Shown: positions 1-6,611, numbered from the stretch's first letter. The stretch is 8,507 nucleotides of DNA from an uncultured Arenimonas sp. (GCA_946480565.1 CAMLKR010000096.1:1-8507); one strand, 5' to 3'. Translations and numbers: made by a program. The notes: generated by a model from the letters alone, not told the origin.

Positions 1-1584
1 CACCGGCACGTAGAGCTTGTCGCCCTTGGCGTATTCGATCTGCAGGAACTCGCCGCGCACGCCGCCGCTGTCGAGCACCACCAGACCCTGGTAGCGGCCG
101 ACGCCGTGGTCCTCGTGCACGATCGGCGAGCCGAGCTGGATCTCGCTCAGGTCGCGCAGCACCGTATCGGGGTCGCGCGCGGCCTTGCGGCGGCGACGCG
201 ACTGCTCGGCGCGTTCGGGGAAGAGCTGGCGTTCGGTCAGCACCGCCAGCGGCGGCGTGTCCAATGCGAAGCCGTCCTCCAGCGGTGCCACCGTGATCGC
301 GAACTTCTCGCTGCCGGCAAGGAAGGCGTCCCAGCCGGAGACCGCGGCGGGCTTCAGGTCGGCCGAGGCCAGCAGCTCGATCAGGGCCTCGCGGCGGCCC
401 GCGGAATCCGCGGCCAGCAGCACCCGGCCTGGATAGGCGCGCAGGAACCCGTGCAGGGCAGCACCCGGGTCGCCGCCCTTCTGGCTCCAGGCCAGGGACG
501 GCGCGGGCTGCTCGGCCATGGCCACGGCCTTGTCGTGCTGGGCGTGGCCGGGGCCGGCGACCTCGATGCGCGCCGCCTTGTTCCAGGCCGCGCGCAGTTC
601 CTCGGGCGGCAGGAAAATCTCGGCCGGCGCCAGGATCGGCCGCTCGATGTCATGGCGGCGCTGTTCCCAGCGGTCCGTGGTCTGGGCCCAGAAGGCGGTC
701 GCCGCCTCGTTCACGCCGTCGCCGACCACCACCAGGGTGTCGCCGGACAGATGTTCGAACAGCGAGGCGGTGCGTTCGAAGAACAGCGGCAGGTAGTACT
801 CGATGCCGGCCGGTGCGCCGCCTTCCTTCAGGTCCTGGTATAGCGGGCAGCGGCGCGGGTCGAACTCGAAGCGTTCGCGCAGCAGCTCGCGCACGCGCCG
901 GGCGCTGTCGGCGTCGAGCGGGAATTCGCGCGCCGGCAGCAGGCGCACCGATTCCACCGCGTGGTCCGAGCGCTGGGTCTCGGGGTCGAAGCTGCGCAGC
1001 GAATCGATCTGGTCGTCGAACAGTTCGATGCGGTAGGGCTGGTCGGCGCCCATCGGATAGAGGTCGAGCAGGGCGCCGCGCACGGCGAAGTCGCCCGGGT
1101 CCAGCACCTGGGGCACGTTGCGGTAGCCGGCGGCCTCGAGGCGGCGCTTCTCGGCATCGAGGTCGAGCTTCTGGCCGCGGGTGAGGTCGAGCGTATTGCC
1201 GGCGATCCACGCCGGCGGCGGCAGCCGCTGCATCAACGAGGCAACCGGCACCACCAGCACGCCGCGGCGCGCGGTGGGCAGGCGGTAGAGCGCCGCCACG
1301 CGCTGCGAGACGATGTCCGGATGTGGACTGAACAGGTCGTAGGGCAGGGTTTCCCAGTCGGCGAAATGCAGCACCGGCAGGTCGCCGGCGAGCACGCGCA
1401 GGTCGTGTTCCAGCGACTGGGCGCCGTGGCTGTCGCGGGTGACGGCCAGCACCAGGCCGTCGTGGCAACGCGCGGCCTCGGCCAGGCCCAGGGCCAGCGC
1501 GCTGGCGCTGTGCGGCGCGCGCCACAGGGCGCGCTGCTGGCCGGCCTTGGGTCTCGGCGCGGAGGGGAGGAGGGGGCGGGTCAT
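1..1584 (-). CDS. mfd: Transcription-repair coupling factor Mfd, N-terminal part (truncated by window edge)
   Basis: Mfd is the ATP-driven translocase that removes RNA polymerase stalled at DNA lesions and recruits UvrA for transcription-coupled nucleotide excision repair. The frame is open from the ATG at 1584 down to base 1, giving 528 codons of a protein usually near 1150 residues. Residues about 10-350 match the UvrB-like module of E. coli Mfd as I remember it, including FADWETLPYD beginning at residue 74, a VLVVPVASLMQRL stretch and RGALLDLYPMG. Residues about 470-528 are the start of the RNA-polymerase-interacting domain, with the hallmark IVHEDHGVGRY at about 488-498. The RecG-like helicase motor and the UvrA-masking C-terminal domain lie outside the window. 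Walker A is not visible in the UvrB-like part, as expected for Mfd. The start is the only good ATG near the family N-terminus; it has no Shine-Dalgarno sequence. The gene lies 39 bases downstream of the GNAT gene on the same strand. Confidence 0.97.
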   Translation of the reverse strand, partial: MTRPLLPSAPRPKAGQQRALWRAPHSASALALGLAEAARCHDGLVLAVTRDSHGAQSLEHDLRVLAGDLPVLHFADWETLPYDLFSPHPDIVSQRVAALYRLPTARRGVLVVPVASLMQRLPPPAWIAGNTLDLTRGQKLDLDAEKRRLEAAGYRNVPQVLDPGDFAVRGALLDLYPMGADQPYRIELFDDQIDSLRSFDPETQRSDHAVESVRLLPAREFPLDADSARRVRELLRERFEFDPRRCPLYQDLKEGGAPAGIEYYLPLFFERTASLFEHLSGDTLVVVGDGVNEAATAFWAQTTDRWEQRRHDIERPILAPAEIFLPPEELRAAWNKAARIEVAGPGHAQHDKAVAMAEQPAPSLAWSQKGGDPGAALHGFLRAYPGRVLLAADSAGRREALIELLASADLKPAAVSGWDAFLAGSEKFAITVAPLEDGFALDTPPLAVLTERQLFPERAEQSRRRRKAARDPDTVLRDLSEIQLGSPIVHEDHGVGRYQGLVVLDSGGVRGEFLQIEYAKGDKLYVPV

Positions 1585-1594
1585 GGGGCCGCGG

Positions 1595-1600
1595 AGTTTA
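1595..1600 (-). promoter_or_regulatory. -10-like box TAAACT close upstream of mfd
   Basis: On the minus strand TAAACT ends 10 bases before the mfd ATG. A transcript started 6-7 bases downstream would have a leader of only about 4 bases, and the region has no Shine-Dalgarno sequence. No good -35 is visible 16-18 bases upstream, so this is a weak call resting on its similarity to the TANNCT boxes before other genes here. It would give mfd a promoter independent of the upstream GNAT gene. Confidence 0.25.
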
Positions 1601-1623
1601 CCGCAGCCGCCGTGCCCACCGGT

Positions 1624-2208
1624 TCATCGCCGGGGTAATCGTTTCACCGGCGCCAGGTCCAGCGTGACCCGCAGCAGGTTCGGCGATTCCGGGCTCATTT
1701 CGCGCTGGAAGCCCATGGCCTGGGCCAGGGCGATCATGCCGGTGTTCTCGTCCATCACATCGCCCCAGATGCGGCGGATGCCGTGCGCCTCGGCCCATTC
1801 CACCAGCCGGCGCATCAGGGCCAGGCCCAGGCCCTGGCCGGACACGAAATGCGAGACCAGGATCGCGAACTCCGCGCTGTCGCAGCCCGGGTCGCGGTTG
1901 AGCCGCGCCAGCGCGCCGACCAGGGCCTCGCCGGGCGGCAGCGGTTCGGCGGCCACCACCGCGAAGGACTCGCCGGGACGGGGGTGCACCAGGGTCTCGA
2001 GATAATCGGGGGCGAGCGCCTTCACCGGATGCAGGTATCGGCGCCGCACCTCGTCCTCGGTCAGCAGCTCGAAGGCGCCGGCGATCGGGCCGGCATCTGC
2101 GGGCTGCACTGGTCGCAGCCAGAGCTCGCGGCCGTCGGGCAGGCGCAGCACCTCGGTGCGCTCCGGGCGCAGCGAGGGCCGGGACGGACTGCGGCGGTTC
2201 GGTTTCAT
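1624..2208 (-). CDS. GNAT-family N-acetyltransferase, related to the acetyltransferase domain of PatZ-type lysine acetyltransferases
   Basis: The protein has 194 residues and a single GNAT fold, which transfers an acyl group from acyl-CoA to an amine. After a basic N-terminal tail (residues 1-20) comes LWLRPVQPADAG, the usual opening strand of the family. The acyl-CoA pyrophosphate loop is VSGQGLGLALM at about 122-132, and motif B is DVMDENTGMIALAQAMGF at about 151-168. The RPVQPAD...RRRYLHP pattern resembles the C-terminal domain of PatZ/YfiQ protein acetyltransferases, but the large CoA-ligase-like domain of those proteins is absent. The loop position that is usually Q or R holds S123. The substrate cannot be read from sequence; a protein lysine, a small amine or an antibiotic are all possible. 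The gene is upstream of mfd on the same strand with a 39-base gap and probably shares a transcript. The ATG at 2208 has no clear Shine-Dalgarno sequence. Confidence 0.9.
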   Translation of the reverse strand: MKPNRRSPSRPSLRPERTEVLRLPDGRELWLRPVQPADAGPIAGAFELLTEDEVRRRYLHPVKALAPDYLETLVHPRPGESFAVVAAEPLPPGEALVGALARLNRDPGCDSAEFAILVSHFVSGQGLGLALMRRLVEWAEAHGIRRIWGDVMDENTGMIALAQAMGFQREMSPESPNLLRVTLDLAPVKRLPRR

Positions 2209-2236
2209 GGCGTGGAGGGTGTCAGCTTGCGGCTGG

Positions 2237-2246
2237 GAGCATGCTC
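2237..2246. repeat. 10-bp perfect palindrome GAGCATGCTC in the divergent intergenic region
   Basis: GAGCATGCTC equals its own reverse complement. It lies directly next to the -10-like box at 2247, between the oppositely oriented GNAT and yjbR genes, where a dimeric regulator could bind and affect both. No regulator family is recognisable from it. A 10-bp palindrome can occur by chance, so the functional reading is inference. Confidence 0.35.
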
Positions 2247-2252
2247 TAATCT
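2247..2252 (+). promoter_or_regulatory. -10-like box TAATCT for the yjbR-chrA unit
   Basis: TAATCT lies in an otherwise GC-rich region, 43 bases before the yjbR ATG, and would place the transcript start near 2259 with a leader of about 37 bases. The best upstream candidate is CTTGCG at 2226-2231 with a 15-base spacer, which is short, so the -35 is doubtful. The box resembles TAGGCT before the cyclase gene and TAAGCT before benE. Confidence 0.3.
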
Positions 2253-2277
2253 GACGCGGAAACGTTCATAAATCAGA
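2250..2277. promoter_or_regulatory. 28-bp bipartite dyad, possible operator over the yjbR start region
   Basis: The pattern is TCTGA-N6-AACGTT-N6-TCAGA. The outer arms (2250-2254 and 2273-2277) and the inner 6-bp palindrome (2261-2266) share one centre at 2263.5, so 8 of the 14 symmetric base pairs match. It overlaps the -10-like box and the expected transcript start of yjbR-chrA, a typical place for a repressor operator. The alignment of symmetry centres and the position are seen directly; the operator role is inference, and no regulator gene lies next to it. Confidence 0.3.
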
Positions 2278-2295
2278 CACAGCGAGGCGGCCGGC

Positions 2296-2649
2296 ATGGA
2301 CGAGGCATCGTTGCGCAAGCTCTGCGCCGGCTGGCCCGGCGTGACGGCCGGGATCAAGTGGCAGGACGACCTGATCTTCATGGTCGCCGGCAAGATGTTC
2401 TGCGGTCTGTGCGTGCACGGTGCGCACAAGGGCAAGTTCGCGCTCAAGGTCGAGGCGGAACGTTTCCTGGAGTTCACCGACCGTCCCGGCGTCGTGCCGG
2501 CGCCCTACATGGCGCGTGCCCACTGGATCGCCATGGACGACCCTTCGGTGTTGCCCAAGGCCGAACTGCAGGCACTGGTGCGGCGCGCCTACGAGCTGGT
2601 GCGCGAAAAACTTCCCCGGAAGCTGCAGCGGGAACTGGCAGATGGCTGA
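2296..2649 (+). CDS. YjbR/MmcQ-family (CyaY-like fold) small protein
   Basis: This 117-residue protein belongs to the YjbR family (Pfam YjbR, formerly DUF419), whose members have a CyaY-like double-wing fold and are often labelled MmcQ/YjbR DNA-binding proteins without firm functional proof. Visible family signs are the GIKWQDDLIFMVAGKMF core at about 19-35, the KGKFALKV strand at about 45-52, HWIAMDD at about 76-82, and the closing helix LVRRAYELVREKLP. Length is normal for the family and no signal peptide or membrane segment is present, so it should be cytosolic. The ATG at 2296 is preceded by a weak GAGG 8-12 bases upstream. Its last 8 bases overlap the start of the chromate transporter gene, so the two are almost certainly co-transcribed and probably translationally coupled. 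That pairing does not itself define a function, but it makes a role linked to the transporter worth considering. Confidence 0.9.
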   Translation: MDEASLRKLCAGWPGVTAGIKWQDDLIFMVAGKMFCGLCVHGAHKGKFALKVEAERFLEFTDRPGVVPAPYMARAHWIAMDDPSVLPKAELQALVRRAYELVREKLPRKLQRELADG

Positions 2650-3922
2650 GGCCGGGGCGCCGACGTTCGCCCAGGCACTGCGCTTCTGGTGGCTGCTGGG
2701 TTGGATCAGCTTCGGCGGACCGGCGGGCCAGATCGCGGTGATGCATGCCGAGCTGGTCGAACGCCGGCGCTGGATCGACGAAGCGACCTTCCTGCACGCG
2801 CTCAACTACTGCATGTTGCTGCCCGGGCCGGAGGCGATGCAGCTGGCCACCTACCTGGGCTGGCGCCTGCACGGGGTGCGCGGCGGGCTGGTCGCGGGCG
2901 CGCTGTTCGTGCTGCCGGCCACCGTGCTGCTGGCCATGCTGTCCTGGGCCTGGCTGCGTTTCGGCCTGCTGCCGGTGGTGGCGGGCATCAGCCTGGGCCT
3001 GTCGGCTGCGGTCCTGGCGCTGCTGGCGCAGGCCGTCTGGCGGCTGGGGCAGCGGGTATTGCGGCGGACCTTTCCGAAGCTGCTGGCGGCGCTGGCCCTG
3101 GCCGGGCTGGCGGCTGGCCTCGGGTTTCCCTGGGTGCTTGCGCTGGCGGCCCTGCTGGGGGTCGCCGCGGGACGGTTCGCGCCGCAGTGGCTGGCCACCG
3201 CCGCCGACCATGCCGCGCCGGCGACGATCCGCGCGGCGCACCCGCGACGGCATCCGGGCCGGGCACTGGCCCTGGCGGCCGGTCTGGTATTCGCCTGGTG
3301 GCTGCCGCTGCTGGCGCTGCGCGTGGCCCTGGGGCCCGACAGCACGGCCTGGACCCAGGCGGTGTTCTTCAGCCAGGCGGCCCTGGTCACCTTCGGCGGC
3401 GCCTATGCGGTGCTTCCCTATGTCGCTCAGCAGGCGGTCGAGCACTACGGCTGGCTGACGGCGGCGCAGATGATGGTCGGCCTGGGCCTGGCCGAGACCA
3501 CGCCCGGTCCGCTGATCATCGTGCTTGAATTCGTGGGCTTCGTCGGCGGCTGGCAGCATCCGGACCTCGGCTCGCCGCTGGCCTCGGCCTTGCTCGGCGC
3601 GGCGGTGACGGCGTGGGCGACCTTCCTGCCCAGTTTCCTGTTCGTGCTGCCGGCCGCCCCCTGGATCGAGGGGCTGCGCGAACGGCCCCTGCTGTCGGCG
3701 GCGATCACCGCCATCAGTGCCGCCGTGGTCGGCGTGATCATCAGCCTCGGACTCTGGTTCGGGCTGCACCTGTTCGCTGGTCGCAGCCTCGCCGATGCCG
3801 TCTTCGTCACGGCGGTCGCGGCATTGTCCTGGCTGGCCCTGGCCCGCGGCCGCTGGCACGTGCTCGCGGTGGTGCTGGCGGCGGCGACCAGCGGTGCGGC
3901 CTGGGGCGCGTTTGCGGCCTGA
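2642..3922 (+). CDS. chrA: Chromate transporter, CHR/ChrA family, long two-repeat form
   Basis: This 426-residue integral membrane protein is of the CHR family, whose characterised members (Pseudomonas and Cupriavidus ChrA) export chromate driven by the proton gradient; other members may carry other oxyanions. It has the two homologous halves of long-chain ChrA. The first half holds SFGGPAGQIAVMH (F24-G25-G26-P27), ERRRWIDE and LLPGPEAMQLATYLGW (P61-G62-P63). The second holds TFGGAYAVLPYVAQQ (F251-G252-G253) and AETTPGPLI (P288-G289-P290). About ten to twelve hydrophobic segments are separated by a basic linker near residues 195-215. The ATG at 2642 is chosen because it places MAEAGAPTFAQALRFWW just before the conserved first helix. 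The frame is open back to an ATG at 2420, but that stretch only overlaps yjbR in another frame. There is no strong Shine-Dalgarno sequence, which fits coupling to the overlapping yjbR stop. The actual substrate is inferred from the family only. Confidence 0.94.
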   Translation: MAEAGAPTFAQALRFWWLLGWISFGGPAGQIAVMHAELVERRRWIDEATFLHALNYCMLLPGPEAMQLATYLGWRLHGVRGGLVAGALFVLPATVLLAMLSWAWLRFGLLPVVAGISLGLSAAVLALLAQAVWRLGQRVLRRTFPKLLAALALAGLAAGLGFPWVLALAALLGVAAGRFAPQWLATAADHAAPATIRAAHPRRHPGRALALAAGLVFAWWLPLLALRVALGPDSTAWTQAVFFSQAALVTFGGAYAVLPYVAQQAVEHYGWLTAAQMMVGLGLAETTPGPLIIVLEFVGFVGGWQHPDLGSPLASALLGAAVTAWATFLPSFLFVLPAAPWIEGLRERPLLSAAITAISAAVVGVIISLGLWFGLHLFAGRSLADAVFVTAVAALSWLALARGRWHVLAVVLAAATSGAAWGAFAA

Positions 3923-3930
3923 GCGCGCGG

Positions 3931-3959
3931 TTGTCGCCCCGGGGGGCGTGGGCTAGGCT
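3931..3959 (+). promoter_or_regulatory. Promoter-like sequence TTGTCG-N17-TAGGCT before the diguanylate cyclase gene
   Basis: TTGTCG (3931-3936) agrees with TTGACA at four of six positions. It is followed after exactly 17 bases by TAGGCT (3954-3959), which keeps the TA...T of a -10 box. The predicted transcript start near 3966 leaves a leader of about 24 bases containing a good ribosome binding site. The spacer also holds a GC-rich dyad, CGCCCC-GG-GGGGCG at 3935-3948. This suggests the cyclase gene is transcribed separately from chrA, although read-through is possible because no terminator is visible between them. Confidence 0.45.
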
Positions 3960-3976
3960 GGCCCGGGGAATCGCGC

Positions 3977-3984
3977 AGGGGAAG
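3977..3984 (+). promoter_or_regulatory. Ribosome binding site AGGGGAAG
   Basis: A purine-rich AGGGGAAG ends 5 bases before the ATG at 3990 and is the clearest Shine-Dalgarno-like sequence in the window. It supports 3990 as the start of the diguanylate cyclase gene, which also puts the signal peptide at the very N-terminus. Confidence 0.6.
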
Positions 3985-3989
3985 ACCGG

Positions 3990-6566
3990 ATGGCGGGAAC
4001 GGGCGGCGCAAGACGGGGGTTCGGCGCGCCGCTGCTGATTGCCCTGGCCTTGGCTGCGGCACCCGCCTTCGGCGCGCCGGGCGCGCCGCCGGCGCAGGCT
4101 CAGGCTCAGGATGTGCGCGCCGACACGGTCGAGCGCGATCCGCTCGAAACCCGCGCCCTGCTCGAACCCGAGGCCGTGCTGCGGGACATCGGCCCGGCCA
4201 TCCGCAACGCCCGCATCGCCGGCGACAACCGGCGCTTGGCCTTGCTTTACCTGGCCCAGGCCAACGCCTGCCGGGTGGTCGCCGACTGGAACTGCCAGCG
4301 TGAAGCCGGTCTACAGGCGCGCGCCGAAGCGCGCCTGGCCGGCGCGCCACAGCTGGAAGCGCGTGGACTGATCGCCGAAAGCCGCGCCCGCATCGCGATG
4401 CAGGACTACACCCGCGGCGAACGGCTGCTGGGCGAGGCGGAAGTGCTGCTGAAGGCGGCGCCGCAGCCGGAGCTGCTGGCCGACGTCTTCCTGGCCTATT
4501 CCTCGATGAGTTATTCGCTGGGCAAACACGCGCTGGCCGAGCAGTACGCCCGGCGGGGCCTGGCCCTGCTGGCCGAAGGCGAGGGGCTGACGATCCAGGC
4601 GCGGCTGCAGCGCAACCTGGCGCGGGCGTTGTCGCAGGCCGGCCGCATCGACGAAGCCGCGGCGGCGCTGGCCGAGGCGACCCGGCTGGCCGAGCGCCTG
4701 TCCGATCCCAAGCTCGGCGCGGAGCTGTACCTGGAGGCGGCCCGGCTGGCACGCATCGCCGGCGACCAGGCCACCCAGCGCAGCAACGGCGGGCGCATCC
4801 TGCAGCTCGCCGAGCGCCTGAAGAATTCGCAGCTGGCGGGACTGGGGCATGAAGTGCTGGGCTTGGCGGCCGCGGACGCCGGCGACGGCGACACGGCGCT
4901 GCGCGAACTGCGGGCGGCGCAACAATCCTTCCGTTCGCTCGAGCTGGTCAGCGACGAGCTGCGCGTGCTGCGCGAACTGGTCGGTTTCCTGCTGCGCGAG
5001 CGGCCCGCCAGCCCCGAGCTGCCGCCGCTGTTCGAGCGTTTCCTGGTCCTGGACAACACCCTGGCCCAGAACGAACGCGCCCAGGCCGCCGACGATTTCG
5101 ACGCGCGCCTGAAGTACGCCGAGCGCGAGAACGAGCTGCTGCGCCTGCAGGCCGAAACCACGCTGGCGCGCGAGCGCGAGCAGGCGCTGGCGCAAAGCAA
5201 CCGTTTCAGCCGGACCTTGATGGCACTGGGCATCCTGACCCTGGGCGTGCTGGCCGCGTTCTTCGTCGTCCAGCGCCGCAGCAACAAGCGCCTGCGCGGG
5301 GTGCTGGCCCGGCTGGGCGAAAGCGAGCTGCAGTACCGGACCCTGGCCGACAACTCCAGCGACCTGGTCGTGAGGATGATGCTGGATGGCCGCCGGCGGT
5401 ATGTCTCGCCCTCCACCCGCGAGCTGCTCGGCTTCGAGCCGGAAGAGCTGATGCAGCCGCGCTGGGAGCTGGTGCATCCGGACGACCGCGAACGGCTGCG
5501 CCAGGCGCTGGACGCGCTGGCCCGCGACGGCGGGTCGGCGATGGTCGTCTACCGCGCCCAGCATCGCCACGGCCACTACGTCTGGATCGAGGCGCTGGTG
5601 CGCCGGGTCACCGGGCCGGAGGGCGCGCCGGAGATCCTGTTCACCGGCCGCGACGTCTCCACCCGCGTGCGCGCCGAACAGGCGCTGGCGGCGATCCAGT
5701 CGCGGCTGCGGGCGGTCACCGACAACATCCCGGCGATGATCGCCCACATCGACACCCAGGAGCGATACACCTTCGCCAACGGCCACAGCGGCCGCATCCT
5801 GTCGACCGACCCCGAGGCGGTGATCGGGCGCACGGTGCGGGAGGTGCGGGGCGAGGCGATCTACAGCGAGATCAAGGGCCACATCGCCGCCGCGCTGCGC
5901 GGCGAGCGCGTGACCTTCGAAGGCCAGGCCCAGGTCGGCGGCCAGACCTACCACTACCAGACCAGCTACGTTCCCGACCTGTCGCCCGACGGCAAGGTGC
6001 AGGGCTTCTTCTCCTTCATCTTCGACATCACCCAGCTCAAGACCGCGGAGCGGGAGCTGGAGCGCCAGGCGCGCATCGACGGCCTGACCGGCGTCGCCAA
6101 CCGCCGCTATTTCGACGAGCGCCTGGCCTCGGGCGTCGCCCGCGGCCGGCGCGTGGGCGCGCCGATCGCGCTGCTCTACCTGGACGTCGACCGGTTCAAG
6201 GCGATCAACGACGGCCACGGCCACGCCGCCGGCGACCTGGTGCTGAAGGAGTTCGCGCGGCGGCTGAAGTCGAACGTGCGCGAAGGCGACCTGGTGGCGC
6301 GCATCGGCGGCGACGAGTTCGTGGTGCTGGTGGAGGGCGCCGAGTCCCTGGCCGGGGTGCAGGCGCTGGCGGCCAAGCTGCTGCAGGCGATCGCCGTGCC
6401 CTTCGAGCTTGCGGACGGCGTGATGCTGGCCGTGGCCGGCAGCATCGGGCTCGCCTACAGCCGCCGTTCGGTGAACGCCGACCGCCTGCTGGCGGCGGCC
6501 GACCAGGCCCTGTACCAAGCCAAGGACGCCGGCCGCGCCACCTGGCGTGCGGTCGAGATCGACTGA
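3990..6566 (+). CDS. Membrane-anchored diguanylate cyclase: periplasmic helical (TPR-like) sensor, TM, PAS-PAS-GGDEF
   Basis: This 858-residue protein makes cyclic di-GMP from two GTP. Residues 1 to about 28-40 look like a cleavable signal peptide, with basic GARR, a hydrophobic LLIALALAAAPAF core and an Ala-rich end. Residues about 45-365 are helical, Ala/Leu/Arg-rich and resemble degenerate TPR repeats (for example LAEQYARRGLALL, IDEAAAALAEATRLAERL); with the later TM segment they should be periplasmic. About 365-405 is a probable coiled coil, and about 409-428 is the single TM segment. PAS1 spans about 444-566 (YVSPSTRELLGFEPEEL at 471) and PAS2 about 571-690. The GGDEF domain runs from about 690 to the end, opening with DGLTG at 697-701. 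Its metal and GTP residues are present: D732 within LDVDRFKAINDGHGH, and an intact GGDEF at 773-777. The RxxD inhibitory site (R764-D767) is intact, five residues before GGDEF, so product feedback is expected. No EAL domain follows. The only two cysteines are C94 and C102. The signal sensed is unknown. Confidence 0.95.
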   Translation: MAGTGGARRGFGAPLLIALALAAAPAFGAPGAPPAQAQAQDVRADTVERDPLETRALLEPEAVLRDIGPAIRNARIAGDNRRLALLYLAQANACRVVADWNCQREAGLQARAEARLAGAPQLEARGLIAESRARIAMQDYTRGERLLGEAEVLLKAAPQPELLADVFLAYSSMSYSLGKHALAEQYARRGLALLAEGEGLTIQARLQRNLARALSQAGRIDEAAAALAEATRLAERLSDPKLGAELYLEAARLARIAGDQATQRSNGGRILQLAERLKNSQLAGLGHEVLGLAAADAGDGDTALRELRAAQQSFRSLELVSDELRVLRELVGFLLRERPASPELPPLFERFLVLDNTLAQNERAQAADDFDARLKYAERENELLRLQAETTLAREREQALAQSNRFSRTLMALGILTLGVLAAFFVVQRRSNKRLRGVLARLGESELQYRTLADNSSDLVVRMMLDGRRRYVSPSTRELLGFEPEELMQPRWELVHPDDRERLRQALDALARDGGSAMVVYRAQHRHGHYVWIEALVRRVTGPEGAPEILFTGRDVSTRVRAEQALAAIQSRLRAVTDNIPAMIAHIDTQERYTFANGHSGRILSTDPEAVIGRTVREVRGEAIYSEIKGHIAAALRGERVTFEGQAQVGGQTYHYQTSYVPDLSPDGKVQGFFSFIFDITQLKTAERELERQARIDGLTGVANRRYFDERLASGVARGRRVGAPIALLYLDVDRFKAINDGHGHAAGDLVLKEFARRLKSNVREGDLVARIGGDEFVVLVEGAESLAGVQALAAKLLQAIAVPFELADGVMLAVAGSIGLAYSRRSVNADRLLAAADQALYQAKDAGRATWRAVEID

Positions 6567-6588
6567 CGCGTCCGGGTTGCGCGACGCG
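6567..6588 (+). terminator. Weak stem-loop just after the cyclase stop codon
   Basis: CGCGTC (6567-6572) and GACGCG (6583-6588) can pair as a 6-bp stem with a 10-base loop, starting one base after the cyclase stop. There is no T-tract after it, so it is not a classical intrinsic terminator. The loop contains the TTGCGC proposed as the -35 of the next gene. This may be no more than GC-rich coincidence. Confidence 0.2.
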
Positions 6589-6605
6589 CGGGCATGGGCT
6601 CAACT
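6577..6605 (+). promoter_or_regulatory. Promoter-like sequence TTGCGC-N17-TCAACT before aidB
   Basis: TTGCGC (6577-6582) is followed after 17 bases by TCAACT (6600-6605). If used, transcription would start at about 6612, which is the A of the second candidate ATG of aidB, giving a leaderless message. The -10 match is poor (three of six), so support is modest. It is consistent with the absence of any Shine-Dalgarno sequence before either candidate start. Confidence 0.25.
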
Positions 6606-6611
6606 GCCGAC

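Noticed and set aside
1591..1604. Possible hairpin GCGG-N6-CCGC between the GNAT gene and mfd
   Set aside because: The stem is only 4 bp with no T-run; chance occurrence is likely in this composition.
106..1638. Plus-strand frames opposite mfd (106-843 and 961-1638)
   Set aside because: They are antisense to an unmistakable Mfd reading frame and have no family features.
2420..2641. Longer N-terminus for ChrA starting at 2420
   Set aside because: The extra 74 residues are Arg/Ser/Cys-rich out-of-frame translation of yjbR. The conserved transporter sequence begins right after the ATG at 2642.
2474..3859. 461-residue open frame on the minus strand opposite chrA
   Set aside because: Composed almost wholly of Gln, Arg, Gly and Pro runs, the reverse complement of hydrophobic codons in ChrA; no family resemblance.
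4095..4110. Short tandem repeat CAGGCT x2.7 encoding Gln-Ala repeats
   Set aside because: It lies at the end of the signal peptide region, where Ala/Gln-rich sequence is common. With fewer than three copies it is unlikely to be a phase-variable tract.
4311..6518. 735-residue open frame on the minus strand opposite the cyclase gene
   Set aside because: It is a compositional shadow: a Gln/Arg/His/Gly/Val-rich sequence with no recognisable domain, antisense to a gene with clear motifs. Long antisense frames are expected in DNA this GC-rich.
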